Shown piece by piece: positions 23,314 to 35,410 of a stretch of 64,000 nucleotides of DNA (its first letter is position 1; every line of letters begins with the position of its first letter). The translations under genes were made by a program, and so were the position numbers. The stretch is taken from assembly GCF_905171765.1 (NCBI RefSeq), contig NC_053391.1:154251565-154315564 (forward strand), read 5' to 3'. The stretch is from Bufo bufo (lineage: Eukaryota; Chordata; Amphibia; Anura; Bufonidae). Below the pieces are notes generated by a model. It was not told the DNA's origin, did no database searches, and saw only the letters and a list, made by a program, of their open reading frames with translations.

Positions 23314-24952
23314 CAGTCAGGTCCATAAATATTGGGACATTGACACAATTGTAAAATTTTTGGCTCTATACACCACCACAATGGATTTGAAATGAAACGA
23401 ACAAGATGTGCTTTAACTGCAGATCGTCAGCATTAATATGAGGGTATTTACATCCAAATCAGGTGAATGGTGTAGGAATTACACCAGTTGTCATGTGTGC
23501 CTCCTACTTGTTAAGGAACCAAAAGTAATGGGACAATTGGCTTCTCAGCTGTTCCATGGCCAGGTGTGTGTTATACCCTCATTATCCCAATTACAATGAG
23601 CAGATAAAAGGTCCAGAGTTCATTTCAAGTGTGCTATTTGCATTTGGAATCTGTTGCTATCAACTCTCAAGATGAGATCCAAAGAGCTTTCATTATCAGT
23701 GAAGCAAGCCATCATTAGGCTGAAAAAAACAAAACAAACCCATCAGAGAGATAGCAAAAACATTAGACGTGGCCAAAACAACTGTTTGGAACATTCTTAA
23801 AAAGAAGGAACGCACCAGTGAGCTCAGCAACACCAAAAGACCCGGAAGACCATGGAAAAAAACTGTGGTGGATGACCCAAGAATTATTTCCCTGGTGAAG
23901 AAAACACCCTTCGCAACAGTTGACCAGATCAAGAACACTCTCCAGGAGGTAGGTGTATGTGTGTCAAAGTCAACAATCAAGAGAAGACTTCACCAGAGCG
24001 AATACAGAGGGTTCACCACAAGATGTAAACCATTGGTGAGCCTCAAAAACAAGAAGGTCAGATTAGAGTTTGTCAAACGACATCTAAAAAAAGCCTTCAC
24101 AGTTCTGGAACAACATCCTATGGACAGATGAAACCAAGATCAACTTGTGCCAGAGTGATGGGAAGATAAGAGTATGGAGAAGGAAAGGAACTGCTCATGA
24201 TCCTAAGCATACCACCTCATCAGTGAAGCATGGTGGTGGTAGTGTCATGGCGTGGGCATGTATGGCTGCCAATGGAACTGTTTTTCTTGTATTTATTGAT
24301 GATGTGACTGCTGACAATAGCAGCAGGATGAATTCTGAAGTGTTTTGGGCAATATTATCTGCTCATATTCAGGCAAATGCTTCAGGACTCATTGGACGGC
24401 GCTTCACAGTGCAGATGGACAATGACCCAAAGCATACTGCAAGAGGTTTTTCAGGGAAAGAAGTGGAATGTTATGCAATGGCCAAGTCAATCACCCGACC
24501 TGAATCCGATTGAGCATGCATTTCACTTGCTGAAGACAAAACTGAACGGAAAATGACCCAAGAACAAGCAGGAACTGAAGACAGTTGCAGTAGAGGCCTG
24601 GCAGAGCATCACCAGGGATTAAACCCAGCGTCTGTGATGTCTATGCGTTCCAGACTTCAGGCTGTAATTGACTGCAAAGGATTTGCAACCAAGTAATAAA
24701 AAGTAAAAAATAGATTTATGATTATTATTCTGTCCCATTACTTTTGGTTCCTTAACAAGTGGGAGGCACATATGCCAAGTGTTGTAATTCATACACCGTT
24801 CACCTGATTTGGATGTAAATACCCTCAAATTAAAGCTGACATTCTGCAGTTAAAGCACATCTTGTTCGTTTCATTTCAAATCCATTGTGGCTGTGCATAG
24901 AGCCAAAAATGTTAGAATTGTGTTGATGTCCCAATATTTATGGCCCTGACTG
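23314..24952 (+). mobile_element. Tc1-type transposon (full length, inactive)
   Basis: The inverted termini are CAGTCAGGTCCATAAATATT on the left and the complement of AATATTTATGGCCCTGACTG on the right, continuing through TGGGACAT and ACACAATT. A TA dinucleotide flanks each end (23312-23313, 24953-24954), as expected for Tc1/mariner. The element is in the sense orientation of the host gene and encloses the transposase relic 23672-24696. Confidence 0.95.
23672..24696 (+). pseudogene. Tc1 transposase, multiply frameshifted
   Basis: The reading starts MRSKELSLSVKQAIIRLK at 23672 and loses frame in an A-rich tract near 23725. It is then recovered as an HTH region (VAKTTVWNILKKKERTSELS, with the GRPW GRPR-like box) and STIKRRLHQSEYRG. 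It shifts again near 24085 before the DETKINLCQSDG region (first catalytic Asp) and GGGSVMAWACMAANG, keeps [10 protein letters not shown] (second Asp), and shifts before [11 protein letters not shown] (catalytic Glu). It ends at a TAA at 24694. At least three frame changes make it dead. Confidence 0.93.
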
Positions 24953-25051
24953 TAAGTGACAGTTTATCTTTGTTAATACCTTTCCATTCTGGTTCACAGA
25001 GGGGGGCCCAAGCCAGGGATCCAAATCTAGGATATCTTTTTGTCTTCATAG

Positions 25052-25897
<846 letters not shown>

Positions 25898-27040
25898 CAG
25901 GAATGGTAGGGGCCCGTCAGCCCCACACTATATAGATGGAAGCGAGAAATGCAGTCTGGTGCCTGGAACTTCATCCTTGACTGCTGCTGTTAAACATGCA
26001 TTACAATCGTAAACAATTGAGGAAAAACAGGGTCTTGTACATATTTTTGCAATTTATTTGTAGCATCAGTGTCTTCCTGTTTTACCCATGTCTCTTGCCA
26101 TTACATTTTTGACTTTGTTTTATATGTCAATGAAATGTGTCTAGTTCCATTTTTTAAATAATAGACTGATGTATAGATTGGAAACTTCTTTTTTTCTGCC
26201 TTTGCTTTAAGTATAGTTTTAGGATTTTTTTATATTTTTTTCCCTTTTTTGGAATGCTTGGTCAATCTACTGGATAAAGAGCAATGTTCATTTATTGGCT
26301 TATTTAGCATTATGCATTAATGATCTTCATTATCAAAGGAGGAAAGTACAGTATGCAAGATTTAAAGGACACCTTTTCTTAAGATAACCAGCAGAGCTCA
26401 CTTTTTATTCCTTTTGCCCAGCCTACTTAAAGGCAGCATGCTTGGTTACACTTCAAGATGGTCTGATTGTTTAACTTTTAACTAACTTAAATGTCTGTCA
26501 AACAAAAAGATACCTGGTCTGTATTTATTGCTTTGCAGTAACATAGATCCTAGAAAGCAATTAAATGGGAAACTTATTTTTTCTTTACATATCATTGAGT
26601 TTATTTCTTCTATTAAAGTTGTTTTATATATACATTCTTGGGAAGGGAGGGGGGAGTCATCCAAGTTTATTCTTAGTATGTTTTTTTCTCTAATTTGAAC
26701 TATGTCTTGATATGCTACCGTACTCTAGCCTAAAGCTACATGCATCGTTGAAGTTATTTTTGTATGGTGGATTCCATACCAAAGCTGAGGAAGACCTTGT
26801 TACTATCACAGACTCCTGTAATACTTTTCAAATTGTTTTTGCCTTATTGGTATTCATTTTTTCAAGAAGTATAACTTTATCAGCTTAAAGGCAATTTAAA
26901 TTAGAACTCAGGAGGCAATGAACACCTGATATGAACGTCAACATGCATAAGCCTTTCCAACAGAATTGCTGTTTATAAAAATTAATCAGACCGAAAATGT
27001 TAAACTCATTTTATTGAATAAAGAAATATGTTTATATTTA
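25898..27040 (+). other. IL1RAPL1: Probable 3' UTR of IL1RAPL1
   Basis: AT-rich, repeat-poor sequence follows the stop codon. The first good polyadenylation hexamer AATAAA is at 27017-27022 in an A/T-rich context; another lies at 27279-27284. The UTR end is therefore inferred, not observed. The absence of transposons from 25.9 to 27.7 kb is itself consistent with constrained exon sequence. Confidence 0.55.
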
Positions 27041-28084
27041 AGAAAAAAGGCTTCTATGTTTGAGAGGTGAAAAATGTGTGTTTGCAGTTATTTCTAGGCA
27101 TGTGTATGTTGTATAGTGCTTTGACTTCACATCCCATCTATCCAAAGTTGTGTCTTTTCAAAAATGCATAAAAAATACATTATTCACAAATATTGCATAA
27201 TAAACACATAACCAGATATTATGGACAAACAAACATGAAAAAGGTGATTGAATACTGATAATTGAAATGTATTTTGCAAATAAAATAGTTTTATAGACCA
27301 ACATGTCCAATATGTAAACGGTTTACAAGTATTAAGCTGTGACGCAGACAGGCATGTAATTTGTTTTCCAAGAGACACAACTGTCCCAATATTACAAATA
27401 TGCTAATTAGCTTATAGTTTCATTTTTAGGGTATTTTGTGTCATTAAATTTCATGTCCTACTGTTCTTTTTTTAATATATTGTTTTGAACAAATAGGTCT
27501 AAAAAATGCCAAATGGAAATACCAATAACAAACATTCTCCTTTAACTCCAGATTTATTTTTGTTCATGTTTTTAAATGTCATCCTTCAGATATTGTGAGA
27601 TAAATACAACACAAACAGATGGTAATTGAATATGACATAACTTTTACTATTTTCATTATTAATGTTTGATCCTTTTTTTAATGAGCCTTGTGTGTTCTAA
27701 AAAACATTTTTTTCATTTTGTGGCTGCTATAAGCCATTCATGACCAAAGATTACTGTTCAGCACTGGGGCCTTGCAACCAAACGGAAGTGAATAGGGTCT
27801 CATTGTGACCCACAAGTTGCTGCAACCACACAACCTGGTAGTAGTAAAAATTCCAACCCAGCTGGATTTTCTGTAATAATTGAGCTGTAGTAAAATCAAC
27901 TTGTTGGTCACAGCATTCACTTCCATTATATTGGGAGGCTCCAATGCTTTACAACATGTTTTAGTCATGCAATGCTTGTTGTGGCCAAAGTTTACATGTA
28001 TTTTTGTTACTGATGCAACATAAATTGAAAGTGGTATTTGGTAAAAATTAACAGTTTCATATTTGTTACAATATTGCCTAAAAG
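27041..28084. other. Start of downstream intergenic region (or extended 3' UTR)
   Basis: No gene was seen. A segment at about 27755-27965 has CACTTCCATTATATTGGGAG opposed to a similar inverted word (GGAAGTGAATAGGGTCTC), which suggests an old hairpin MITE. Confidence 0.4.
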
Positions 28085-28400
28085 GGGTTGAGTTATCTCA
28101 GACTTTAATGGCATATCAATATAATATGCCATCAAAGTCAGATAGGTGAGGATCCCACCTCTGAGACCTGTACCTACCTCCAGAATGGGCCCCCAAAAAT
28201 AAATGACAGCACACTGCACATACATTCACTCCATTAATTTATATGGGAATTCCAAAAATAGCCTAGCAAGCTTGCTATTTTTGACAGTCCAATAAAAATG
28301 AATGGATGATGGCTCACGCATATGGGACTGCACTATGTTCACTTTGGGGGTCCCATTCTGGAGATCTCACTGATGAGACCCTCACCTATCTGACTATGTA
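28085..28400. repeat. Relic related to the 20898-21385 TTAA MITE
   Basis: AAAGGGGTTGAGTTATCTCA at the left and sequence about atopic GATAGGTGAGGATCCCACCT resemble the MITE at 20898; the right arm carries the inverted CACCTATCTGACT. The TTAA ends are not preserved. Confidence 0.45.
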
Positions 28401-28491
28401 CAAGATGAGACAAGTGAGATATACATTTTTAATTGGTGAAATGTGTACTTAATGTGACTAAATATGAAAAACAGATGATTTATAAGTACAG

Positions 28492-28790
28492 ATGAGCGAA
28501 TTTCATATTTTGAAATTCGTTCATGATTCGTTTGGTGGTAAAAGCGGAATTGTGTTATGGATTCCGTTACCTTTGACCATAACGCAATTCTATGAAGGAA
28601 TGCATAACGGAATGCCTTTAGAGGCATTCAGTTATTCATTCCGTCATAATAGAAGTTTATGGGCTGCAAAACGGACCTGTCCCATTTCTGTTATGCAGGA
28701 GAGTCCTCTCCCCTGTCTGTTTTACAGGGCAGTCCCAGTAAGAGGACTGAAACATTGCTGTTTAGTGATTGAAATACACTTCATTTGATA
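28492..28790. repeat. hAT relic with one recognisable end
   Basis: CAGATGAGCGAATTTCATA is a hAT-type terminus like those at 11214 and 41061. The following AACGGAATGCCTTT-rich sequence is typical of these MITE interiors. The opposite terminus was not found. Confidence 0.45.
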
Positions 28791-29091
28791 TACTCTTGAA
28801 AGTGGCATGGAATTTTTTATTTGTATTTTCTGGAGGTTGGATCGCTTCCGCAACCGCTGGCACCCTTCCACAACTTTTTGCTATGCTGCTCACATTTGTT
28901 GAATTATAGAACAGATATAAAAGGAAATCTGCCATTATCATAAATAGGCATACATTATACTTAGGTTACTTTTATGCAATGATTATTAAGAACCTTAATA
29001 TCGTTTAGTAAAGAAAAGTTTTCCTTTGGCAACCATAAATCTCAACCAATATAATGAATAATCTAAATACATCCCAAACTATCCCTAACAG

Positions 29092-29140
<49 letters not shown>
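29092..29140. repeat. (ATA)n microsatellite
   Basis: About 16 uninterrupted AAT/ATA trinucleotides. Confidence 0.95.
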
Positions 29141-29814
29141 GCCAAAAAACACTAAACTATAAAGCCTACTTTTAAGGGTACTCTGCACTGAGAAGATAGT
29201 AGAGCCAAACTCATCAATAGTATGGAGTCTAAATAGAAATCCTATTCAAGCATGTCCGTTTTCATTGTATTACAATTAACAAATGGGATGGAATTTGAAA
29301 GTGGAGCTAGGGTAATAGGTAATTGACATAGTTATTCTGCTATAGCAAAAAGTTGTAACAATGTTAATGTTATTACATGCAAATAGTGAATTGTGTTTGT
29401 TTTCCACTGACAGAGGTACATACTATATCTGACTATTTCAAAGAAAGCATCCAATTAAATGGACTGTAAAGTTGTCTTTAAATCAGTAAATTTTAAGTAT
29501 GCTTTGCTTTCATTTTTTATTCCGATATATGAGTGCAAGGGAAAAGCTTTGGACATTTGCATGGCATTTACCCCAGGTGCCAAGGAGGGTACCATTAAAC
29601 CACATTGCCTTGGCCAAGGTAATTAGATACAGGGCAAAGACAGCAAGCGGAATCTTTGTCCCAGCTGAAGCAAAGTCTAGCTATGACTCTATATGGTGTT
29701 TTATTGCTATATATATTTGTGTATGTGTGTGAGTATATGAACTTGTACTTTAGTGGGTTCGGTGAAAAAAAAAAATTCTACAGTCATTCATATTTTCAGT
29801 CAACTAAAGACACA
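29141..29814. other. Intergenic sequence without recognisable features
   Basis: No gene or bounded repeat was recognised; the open frame at 29499-29732 looks fortuitous. Confidence 0.4.
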
Positions 29815-30962
29815 CACAGTCAAGTCACATTATTATGGCCACCAGCTAATAGCTACATTAAGGGCCGTGTGCAGCATGGTCAGCAGCCAGATGTGCTGAC
29901 AGTGACTCAATAAGGTTAACACAGGTATCTGGAGCCATAATTGCTTCAGTGTACCCTACAACAGTTAGAGGGTGCATAGGGGAGGGTCTATAGATTAAAG
30001 ATGATGATCAAGATAGTCTAACAGATGCTCAATTGGGTTCAAGCCTGGGGAATATGGGGTCCAGGGTAGCACTTTGAAGTATTTGTCATGTCTCATTGTC
30101 TTGCTGGAAGATTTCATCTCCCCCAGGGAAGAAAATCAGCATGTATGGGTGTACTTGATCTGCAAGGATTGATTCATACCAAAATCGGTTGAGAGTGCCT
30201 TCCGCATGGATGAGTGGGCCAAGAGAATGCCAAGAAAACTTTCCCTAGACCATAACATTGCCACCACCAAATTGTTTTTTTCTAGCAATGATTGCAAGGT
30301 GTTTGTTCATTGATGTTTTTTACCTGACATGGCAACATCCATTGATGAAGCAGAAAATGTGACTCATCTGAGGAGGCAACCCCAGGAAGGGCCATTTTGA
30401 ATACTGCCATGAAAATTGAAGCCCCTTCTGCCAATGCGACTTTCTTAGCAAAGGTTCAGTGACCATCTCTCTGCTTTGGAGCCCCATTTGCAGTAGGGTT
30501 CGCAGAACTTTTAATTTACACACAAATCTAGTAGCCCCCTGGTCATTTTGGTGGTAAGCTGCTCCACTGTATTCTGTCAGTATGCCCTCATGCTTCTTCA
30601 TAGTCAACATTCACCTCCCACATCAATGACACATGGTGCTCCACAGTTTCCATGTCGCAATTCTCAATGGTGCCATTTGTCTACTCACAATATAATTTCA
30701 CCACAGCAGCATGTGAACAGTTTACAAACTGCACAATTTCAGAAATACTACCACCCTTGCCCTAAAGCCAATAATCATCCATTTTTTAACTTAAACTTTA
30801 TAAACCACCTTTTTTTTACTCATAACAGAAATAAGGGATGTGTGTGAAGACAGCCTATGACACACCTTATATACCCAAGCTCATAACACATAACTTCCTT
30901 CATGAGCTACACACTGCCAACATCGAAAGTAAGAAATGGTCATAATAAAGTGATGTCCTGTG
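29815..30962 (-). mobile_element. Decayed Tc1-type transposon
   Basis: The approximate termini CACAGTCAAGTCACATTATT and, complemented, ATAAAGTGATGTCCTGTG are imperfect inverted repeats sharing TCACATTATTATGGCC-like sequence. The interior carries a minus-strand transposase relic. The exact ends and the TA duplication are uncertain because of decay. Confidence 0.7.
30005..30800 (-). pseudogene. Tc1 transposase relic, heavily decayed
   Basis: The minus strand carries LRTLLQMGLQSREMVTEPLL followed by RKSHWQKGLQF, which corresponds to the DNA-binding/linker part of Tc1 transposases. Near 30030-30060 it reads SPGLNPIEH, corresponding to the SPDLNPIE box with the catalytic Glu. Intervening frames are interrupted many times, and the second catalytic Asp region is hard to place. 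The relic is older than the other Tc1 copies in the window, judging by damage. Confidence 0.7.
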
Positions 30963-31518
30963 GTATATTCGATAATACTTTAAAAACTCAGAATTCAGAA
31001 GCTTCATAACTAAAATCATGGACTGTGAGATTTACAATGATTACACCATTATGCATTTATAATTTATTTTTAATTTTATGGAAATATTAGATGGACAAGT
31101 TAGGAAGGAATGGATTTTTTTTAATTGTAATTAATAGGTTTATACTATTTGAGTTTCCTAATGTATACTTAAACTTCGACAACAAGCTGTATAATGTATC
31201 TGTAAAAAAAAAAAAGTGACATATTTTCCACTGGTATTTTAAAATACATAGTTTCTGGAAATCACTGCATGTGAATGTTAGGCTTTATGTATATTTATAG
31301 TATGCAAAATGACAATTAAATTCCAATTTCCGTTAAGAGGTTGTCTCACTTAAGCAAATTACATTTATCATATAGGTAAAGTTAATACAAGGCACTTACT
31401 AATGTATTGTGATTATCCATATTGCTTCCTTTGCTGGTTCGATTCCTTTTTTAATCACATTATACATTGCTGGTATACAGGGGTTATGACTACCCTGCAA
31501 TCCAGCAGTGGTGGTCAT

Positions 31519-31868
31519 CAGGGTTGAGCGAAGCAAGATTCGGATCATAGATCCAAAGTTGCTTCGGTTAAAACTTCGATTGAATGCTGTATGGTTAAAA
31601 AACATTTTAAAACTTGAATCTGAAGTGGCTTCGGTACCAAGGTACCAGCCGGTACAGAAGTTAACTTTGGAATCAAGCTTTAAAATGATTTTCAAGTTTT
31701 AAAATCGATGGCTAAAGTTATTCACCAAAGTCTCGCAAGACTTCTGTGATAATGAATTTCACCTAGCCGGAGTTCATACATTTGAATGCTTTACAGAGAC
31801 AGATCTCCATACAGAATGCAAACAAAGTTGTGACTAAAGCGAATTGATCCGAAGTTCGCTCAACCCTA
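31519..31868. mobile_element. 350-bp hAT MITE with perfect 8-bp target duplication
   Basis: The termini are CAGGGTTGAGCGAA and the complement of TTCGCTCAACCCTA. The flanks are identical: GTGGTCAT at 31511-31518 and 31869-31876. It is non-coding and inserted in the TTAA MITE 31333-32418, so it is younger than that element. Confidence 0.93.
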
Positions 31869-32098
31869 GTGGTCATGCTTGCAGACTATAGGAAAAAGAG
31901 CAGGCCTCTCTGGTGGCCGGAAACGTTGGAGCGCACGTAGGCATGCAATCAAAGCAGCACCTGTCCCAGTCACCCCGTATCTATGTTACAGCGGTGGCTA
32001 TAACTCCTGAAAATGAGCAGTGTATAATGCGATGTAAAAATGAATCCATCCAGCAAAGGAGGCAATATGGACAATCACACATAGGCAATATGGACAAT

Positions 32099-32325
32099 TT
32101 TGTTATATGGTTATATCAATTATGACATCTGCATGTGTTACCTTGTGTAGGATGTCTATTGTGGTACTTGTGGTTCGCCGCGGGCATCCTCCACCGTATG
32201 CATTTTGCCGGGGATTGCCATTAGCAACGGGCCACAAGTGCAGGATTTGCTCCCCTGTATATATGCACAACTGCATGTGGGTTCGAGCACCTCCTGCTAA
32301 TGCCAACCTGTCTTCTTAGTTTGTA
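32099..32325. mobile_element. 227-bp retroposon-like insertion with 12-bp target duplication
   Basis: Perfect duplications AATATGGACAAT (32087-32098 and 32326-32337) bracket the insert, which does not resemble the host MITE. A 12-bp duplication points to target-primed reverse transcription. It contains GTGGGTTCGAGCACC (near 32278), which resembles a tRNA-type B box, but the A box is not convincing, so SINE status is only suggested. Note that a further AATATGGACAAT word occurs naturally upstream at about 32064, so the host MITE itself repeats this motif. Confidence 0.6.
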
Positions 32326-32417
32326 AATATGGACAATCAAAATACATTAGTAAGTGCCGTGTATTACCTTTTTTCTACATGATAAATGCCATTAGCTGAA
32401 GTGAGACAATCCCTTTA

Positions 32418-32419
<2 letters not shown>

Positions 32420-32448
<29 letters not shown>
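32420..32448. repeat. (TA)n microsatellite at a Tc1 insertion site
   Basis: The TA run ends at the left terminus of the Tc1 element at 32449; a similar run begins at its right end. Confidence 0.9.
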
Positions 32449-32451
<3 letters not shown>

Positions 32452-33653
32452 TCACCTAAAGAAATATTAGGAACACCATACTAATACGGTGTTGGACCCC
32501 CTTTTGCCTTCAGAACTGCCTTAATTCTACGTGGCATTGATTCAACAAGGTGCTGATAGCATTCTTTAGAAATGTTGGCCCATATTGACAGGATAGCATC
32601 TTGCAGTTGATGGAGATTTGAGGGATGCACATCCAGGGCACGAAGCTCCCGTTCCACCACATCCCAAAGATGCTCTATTGGGTTGAGATCTGGTGACTGT
32701 GGGGGCCATTTTAGTACAGTGAACTCATTGTCATGTTCAAGAAACCAATTTGAAATGATTCGAGCTTTGTGACATGGTGCATTATCCTGCTGGAAGTAGC
32801 CATCAGAGGATGGGTACATGGTGGTCATGAAGGGATGGACATGGTCAGAAACAATGCTCAGGTAGCCCGTGGCATTTAAACGATGCCCAATTGGCACTAA
32901 AGGGCCTAAAGTGTGCCCAGAAAACATCCCCCACACCATTACACCACCATCACCAGCCTGCACAGTGGTAACAAGGCATGATGGATACATGTTCTCATTC
33001 TGTTTACGCCAAATTCGGACTCTACCATTTGAATGTCTCAACAGAAATCGAGACTCATCAGACCAAGCAACATTTTGGTCCAATTTTGGTGAGCTCGTGC
33101 AAATTGTAGCCTTTTTTTCCTATTTGTAGTGGAGATGAGTGGTACCCGGTGGGGTCTTCTGCTGTTGTAGCCCATCCGCCTCAAGGTTGTGCGTGTTGTG
33201 GCTTCACAAATGCTTTGCTGCATACCTCGGTTGTAACAAGTGGCTATTTCAGTCAACGTTGCTCTTCTATCAGCTTGAATCAGTCGGCCCATTCTCCTCT
33301 GACCTCTAGCATCCACAAGGCATTTTTGCCCACAGGACTGCCGCATACTGGATGTTTTTCCCTTTTCACACCATTCTTTGTAAACCCTAGAAATGGTTGT
33401 GCGTGAAAATCCCAGTAACTGAGCAGATTGTTAAATACTCAGACCGGCCCGTCTGGCACCAACAACCATGCCACGCTCAAAATTGCTTAAATCACCATTC
33501 TTTCCCATTCTGACATTCAGTTTGGAGTTCAGGAGATTGTCTTGACCAGGAGCACACCCCTAAATGCATTGAAGAAACTGCCATGTGATTGGTTGACTAG
33601 ATAATTGCATTAATGAGAAATAGAACAGGTGTTCCTAATAATTCTTTAGGTGA

Positions 33654-33656
<3 letters not shown>
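32449..33656 (-). mobile_element. Tc1-type transposon in a TA microsatellite
   Basis: The termini CACTCACCTAAAGAAATATT and, complemented, CACTCACCTAAAGAATTATT are nearly identical and continue with AGGAACACC. The element has inserted in a TA tract (32420-32448, 33657-33690), so the target duplication cannot be separated from the repeat. The short ~30-bp termini and compact 1.2-kb size contrast with the Tc1 copy at 23314. Confidence 0.95.
32481..33508 (-). pseudogene. Tc1 transposase, nearly complete but broken twice
   Basis: The reading begins at ATG 33508 (MGKNGDLSNFERGMVVGARR). It meets a TAA at 33431-33433 within the first HTH, continues with LLGFSRTTISRVYKEWCEKG, and remains open to about 33075, where loss of one base shifts the frame. 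The catalytic part is intact in the second frame: AWSDESRF (first Asp), YFQQDNAPCH (second Asp) and [11 protein letters not shown] (Glu), ending at 32481. One stop and one single-base deletion are therefore enough to explain its inactivity, so the copy is fairly young. Confidence 0.93.

Positions 33657-33690
<34 letters not shown>
33657..33690. repeat. (TA)n microsatellite
   Basis: Continues the TA tract interrupted by the Tc1 insertion. Confidence 0.9.
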
Positions 33691-33696
<6 letters not shown>

Positions 33697-33786
33697 TACA
33701 AAAGAAAGACAAGGGCAGCACAAACTGAAAAACAAAATGCAAAGTGGGTGCACGCTCAATGGAGATAAGCTTACCCAATATGCAAA

Positions 33787-34017
33787 GTACAAAAAAGCGA
33801 GCAGCGCTCAAAACGTAATGATGTAAAAAAAGGATATTTTATTCACCCATGTGGTGTAGCGACGTTAAGCTCTACACTAGAGCCTTTCTCAAGTCTTTCT
33901 ACACTAGAGCTTGAGAAAGGCTCTAGTGTAGAGCCGAAACGTCGCTACACCACATAGGTGAATAAATTATCCTTTTTTACCTTCATTACGTTTGGAGCGC
34001 TGCTCGCTTTTTTGTAC

Positions 34018-34018
<1 letters not shown>
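33787..34018. repeat. 232-bp inverted repeat between TA microsatellites
   Basis: The left arm (GTACAAAAAAGCGAGCAGCG onward) pairs with the right arm ending CGCTGCTCGCTTTTTTGTAC. The arms share GTGGTGTAGCGACGTT and CTCTACACTAGAGCC and the loop is about 16 bp. The pattern (CGAAACGTCGCTACACC) is one I recognise from frog repeats. It has no coding content. Confidence 0.85.

Positions 34019-34019
<1 letters not shown>

Positions 34020-34072
<53 letters not shown>
34020..34072. repeat. (AT)n microsatellite
   Basis: About 26 AT units, directly after the inverted repeat. Confidence 0.95.
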
Positions 34073-34074
<2 letters not shown>

Positions 34075-34324
34075 CTAGCAGGGCTTTCATTGTGCATTCG
34101 GAAGCTAATGCTCAGGGTATATTTTCTGGAATTTCTCTTTTGTCTTGGATAGTTTGGATATTAGTTTCTATATCAGATTTCAAGTGCAATTATGCAAATC
34201 GTACAGTTTTGATGACCTATGAAGTGCTGCTTCCTTAGAGAAACTGCTAACAATAAAATAAACAATATATAGTATGCTAATATATAGAAACTGGCACTCT
34301 ACTGGATTGGATTATACTAATTTA

Positions 34325-34650
34325 GGCCTCATGCACACAACCGTTTTTCGGGTCCGCATCCGAGCCGCAGTTTTTGCGGCTCGGGTGCGAAACCATTCAC
34401 TTCAATGGGGCCGCAAAAGATGCGGACAGCACTCCGTGTGCTGTCTGCGTCCGTTGCTCCGTTCCATGGACCCGCAAAAAAAAATAGAACATGTCCTATT
34501 CTTGTCCATTTTGCGGACAAGAATAGGCATTTCTACAATGGACCACCCTTTCTGTTCCGCAAATTGCAGAAGGCACACGGGCGGTTTCCGTTTTTTGCGC
34601 ATCCGTGGTTTGCAGACCACAAAAAACTGAACGGTTGTGTGCATGAGACC
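34325..34650. mobile_element. Harbinger-type MITE with TTA duplication
   Basis: The termini GGCCTCATGCACACAACCGT and the complement of ACGGTTGTGTGCATGAGACC are inverted repeats. TTA flanks both ends (34322-34324, 34651-34653), the 3-bp duplication typical of PIF/Harbinger elements. The interior is rich in GCGGAC words and has no transposase. Confidence 0.87.
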
Positions 34651-35218
34651 TTAGACATAGATAAAAAAATAAAAAAGTTTTTCTTTTTATGTATTGTGTA
34701 TTATTTAAATGGTTTGATCTTTATGGAAGCAAAATACTTTTTATCCTGGCTAAATTTAGTATAATGTCAACTATATTAATTGTAATGCAAATCATTCTGA
34801 ATTAGCAGGAACCAACAAGCCCAGACATTATTAGTAGTGATTTTCTACATGCTTTATGTTATTTAGTTTTTTTTAGCTTATACTTTAACAGTTAGGCCTC
34901 TTTCAGACGGGCGTTGCGGGAAAATGTGCGTGTGCGTTACGGGAACACCCGTGATATTTCAGCGCGAGTGCAAAACATTGTAATGCGTTTTGCACTTGCG
35001 TGAGAAAAATCACGCATGTTTGGAACCCAAACCCGAACTTCTTCACAGAAGTTCGGGCTTGGGATCGGTGTTCTGTAGATTATATTATTTTCCCTTATAA
35101 CATGGTTATAAGAGAAAATAATAGCATTCTGAATACAGAATGCATAGTAAAATAGCGCTGGAGGGGTTAAAGAAAAATAAAAAATAATTTAACTCACCTT
35201 AGTCCACTTGATCGCGCT

Positions 35219-35377
35219 GCCCGGCATCTCCTTCTGTCTCCTTTGCTGAACAGGACCTGTGGTGATGTCACTCCGGTCATCACATGACCCATCACCATGG
35301 TAAAAGATCATGTGATGACCGGAGTGATGTCACCACAGGTCCTTTTCAGCAAAGGAGACAGAAGGAGATGCCGGCCT
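35219..35377. repeat. Long hairpin inside the Harbinger-like element
   Basis: GGCATCTCCTTCTGTCTCCT at the left pairs with AGGAGACAGAAGGAGATGCC at the right, through GACCTGTGGTGATGTCAC and TCATCACATGA. The loop around 35290-35310 is about 20 bases. Confidence 0.85.
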
Positions 35378-35410
35378 GTGCGAGCAAGTGGATTAAGGTG
35401 AGTTAAATTA

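Larger units (their letters stand above)
31333..32418. mobile_element. TTAA-flanked MITE carrying two later insertions
   Basis: TTAA at 31333-31336 and 32415-32418 encloses inverted termini (GAGGTTGTCTCACTTAAGC; right, complemented, AGGGATTGTCTCACTTCAGC), continuing through an ATTTATCAT word on both arms. A hAT MITE (31519-31868) and a 227-bp insert (32099-32325) lie inside it. Fragments of the same family occur at 6115-6300 and 9343-9582. Confidence 0.85.

Noticed and set aside
32278..32292. Possible tRNA gene from a B-box-like GGTTCGAGCACC
   Set aside because: No matching A box at the right distance and no cloverleaf could be drawn; at best a SINE-like remnant.
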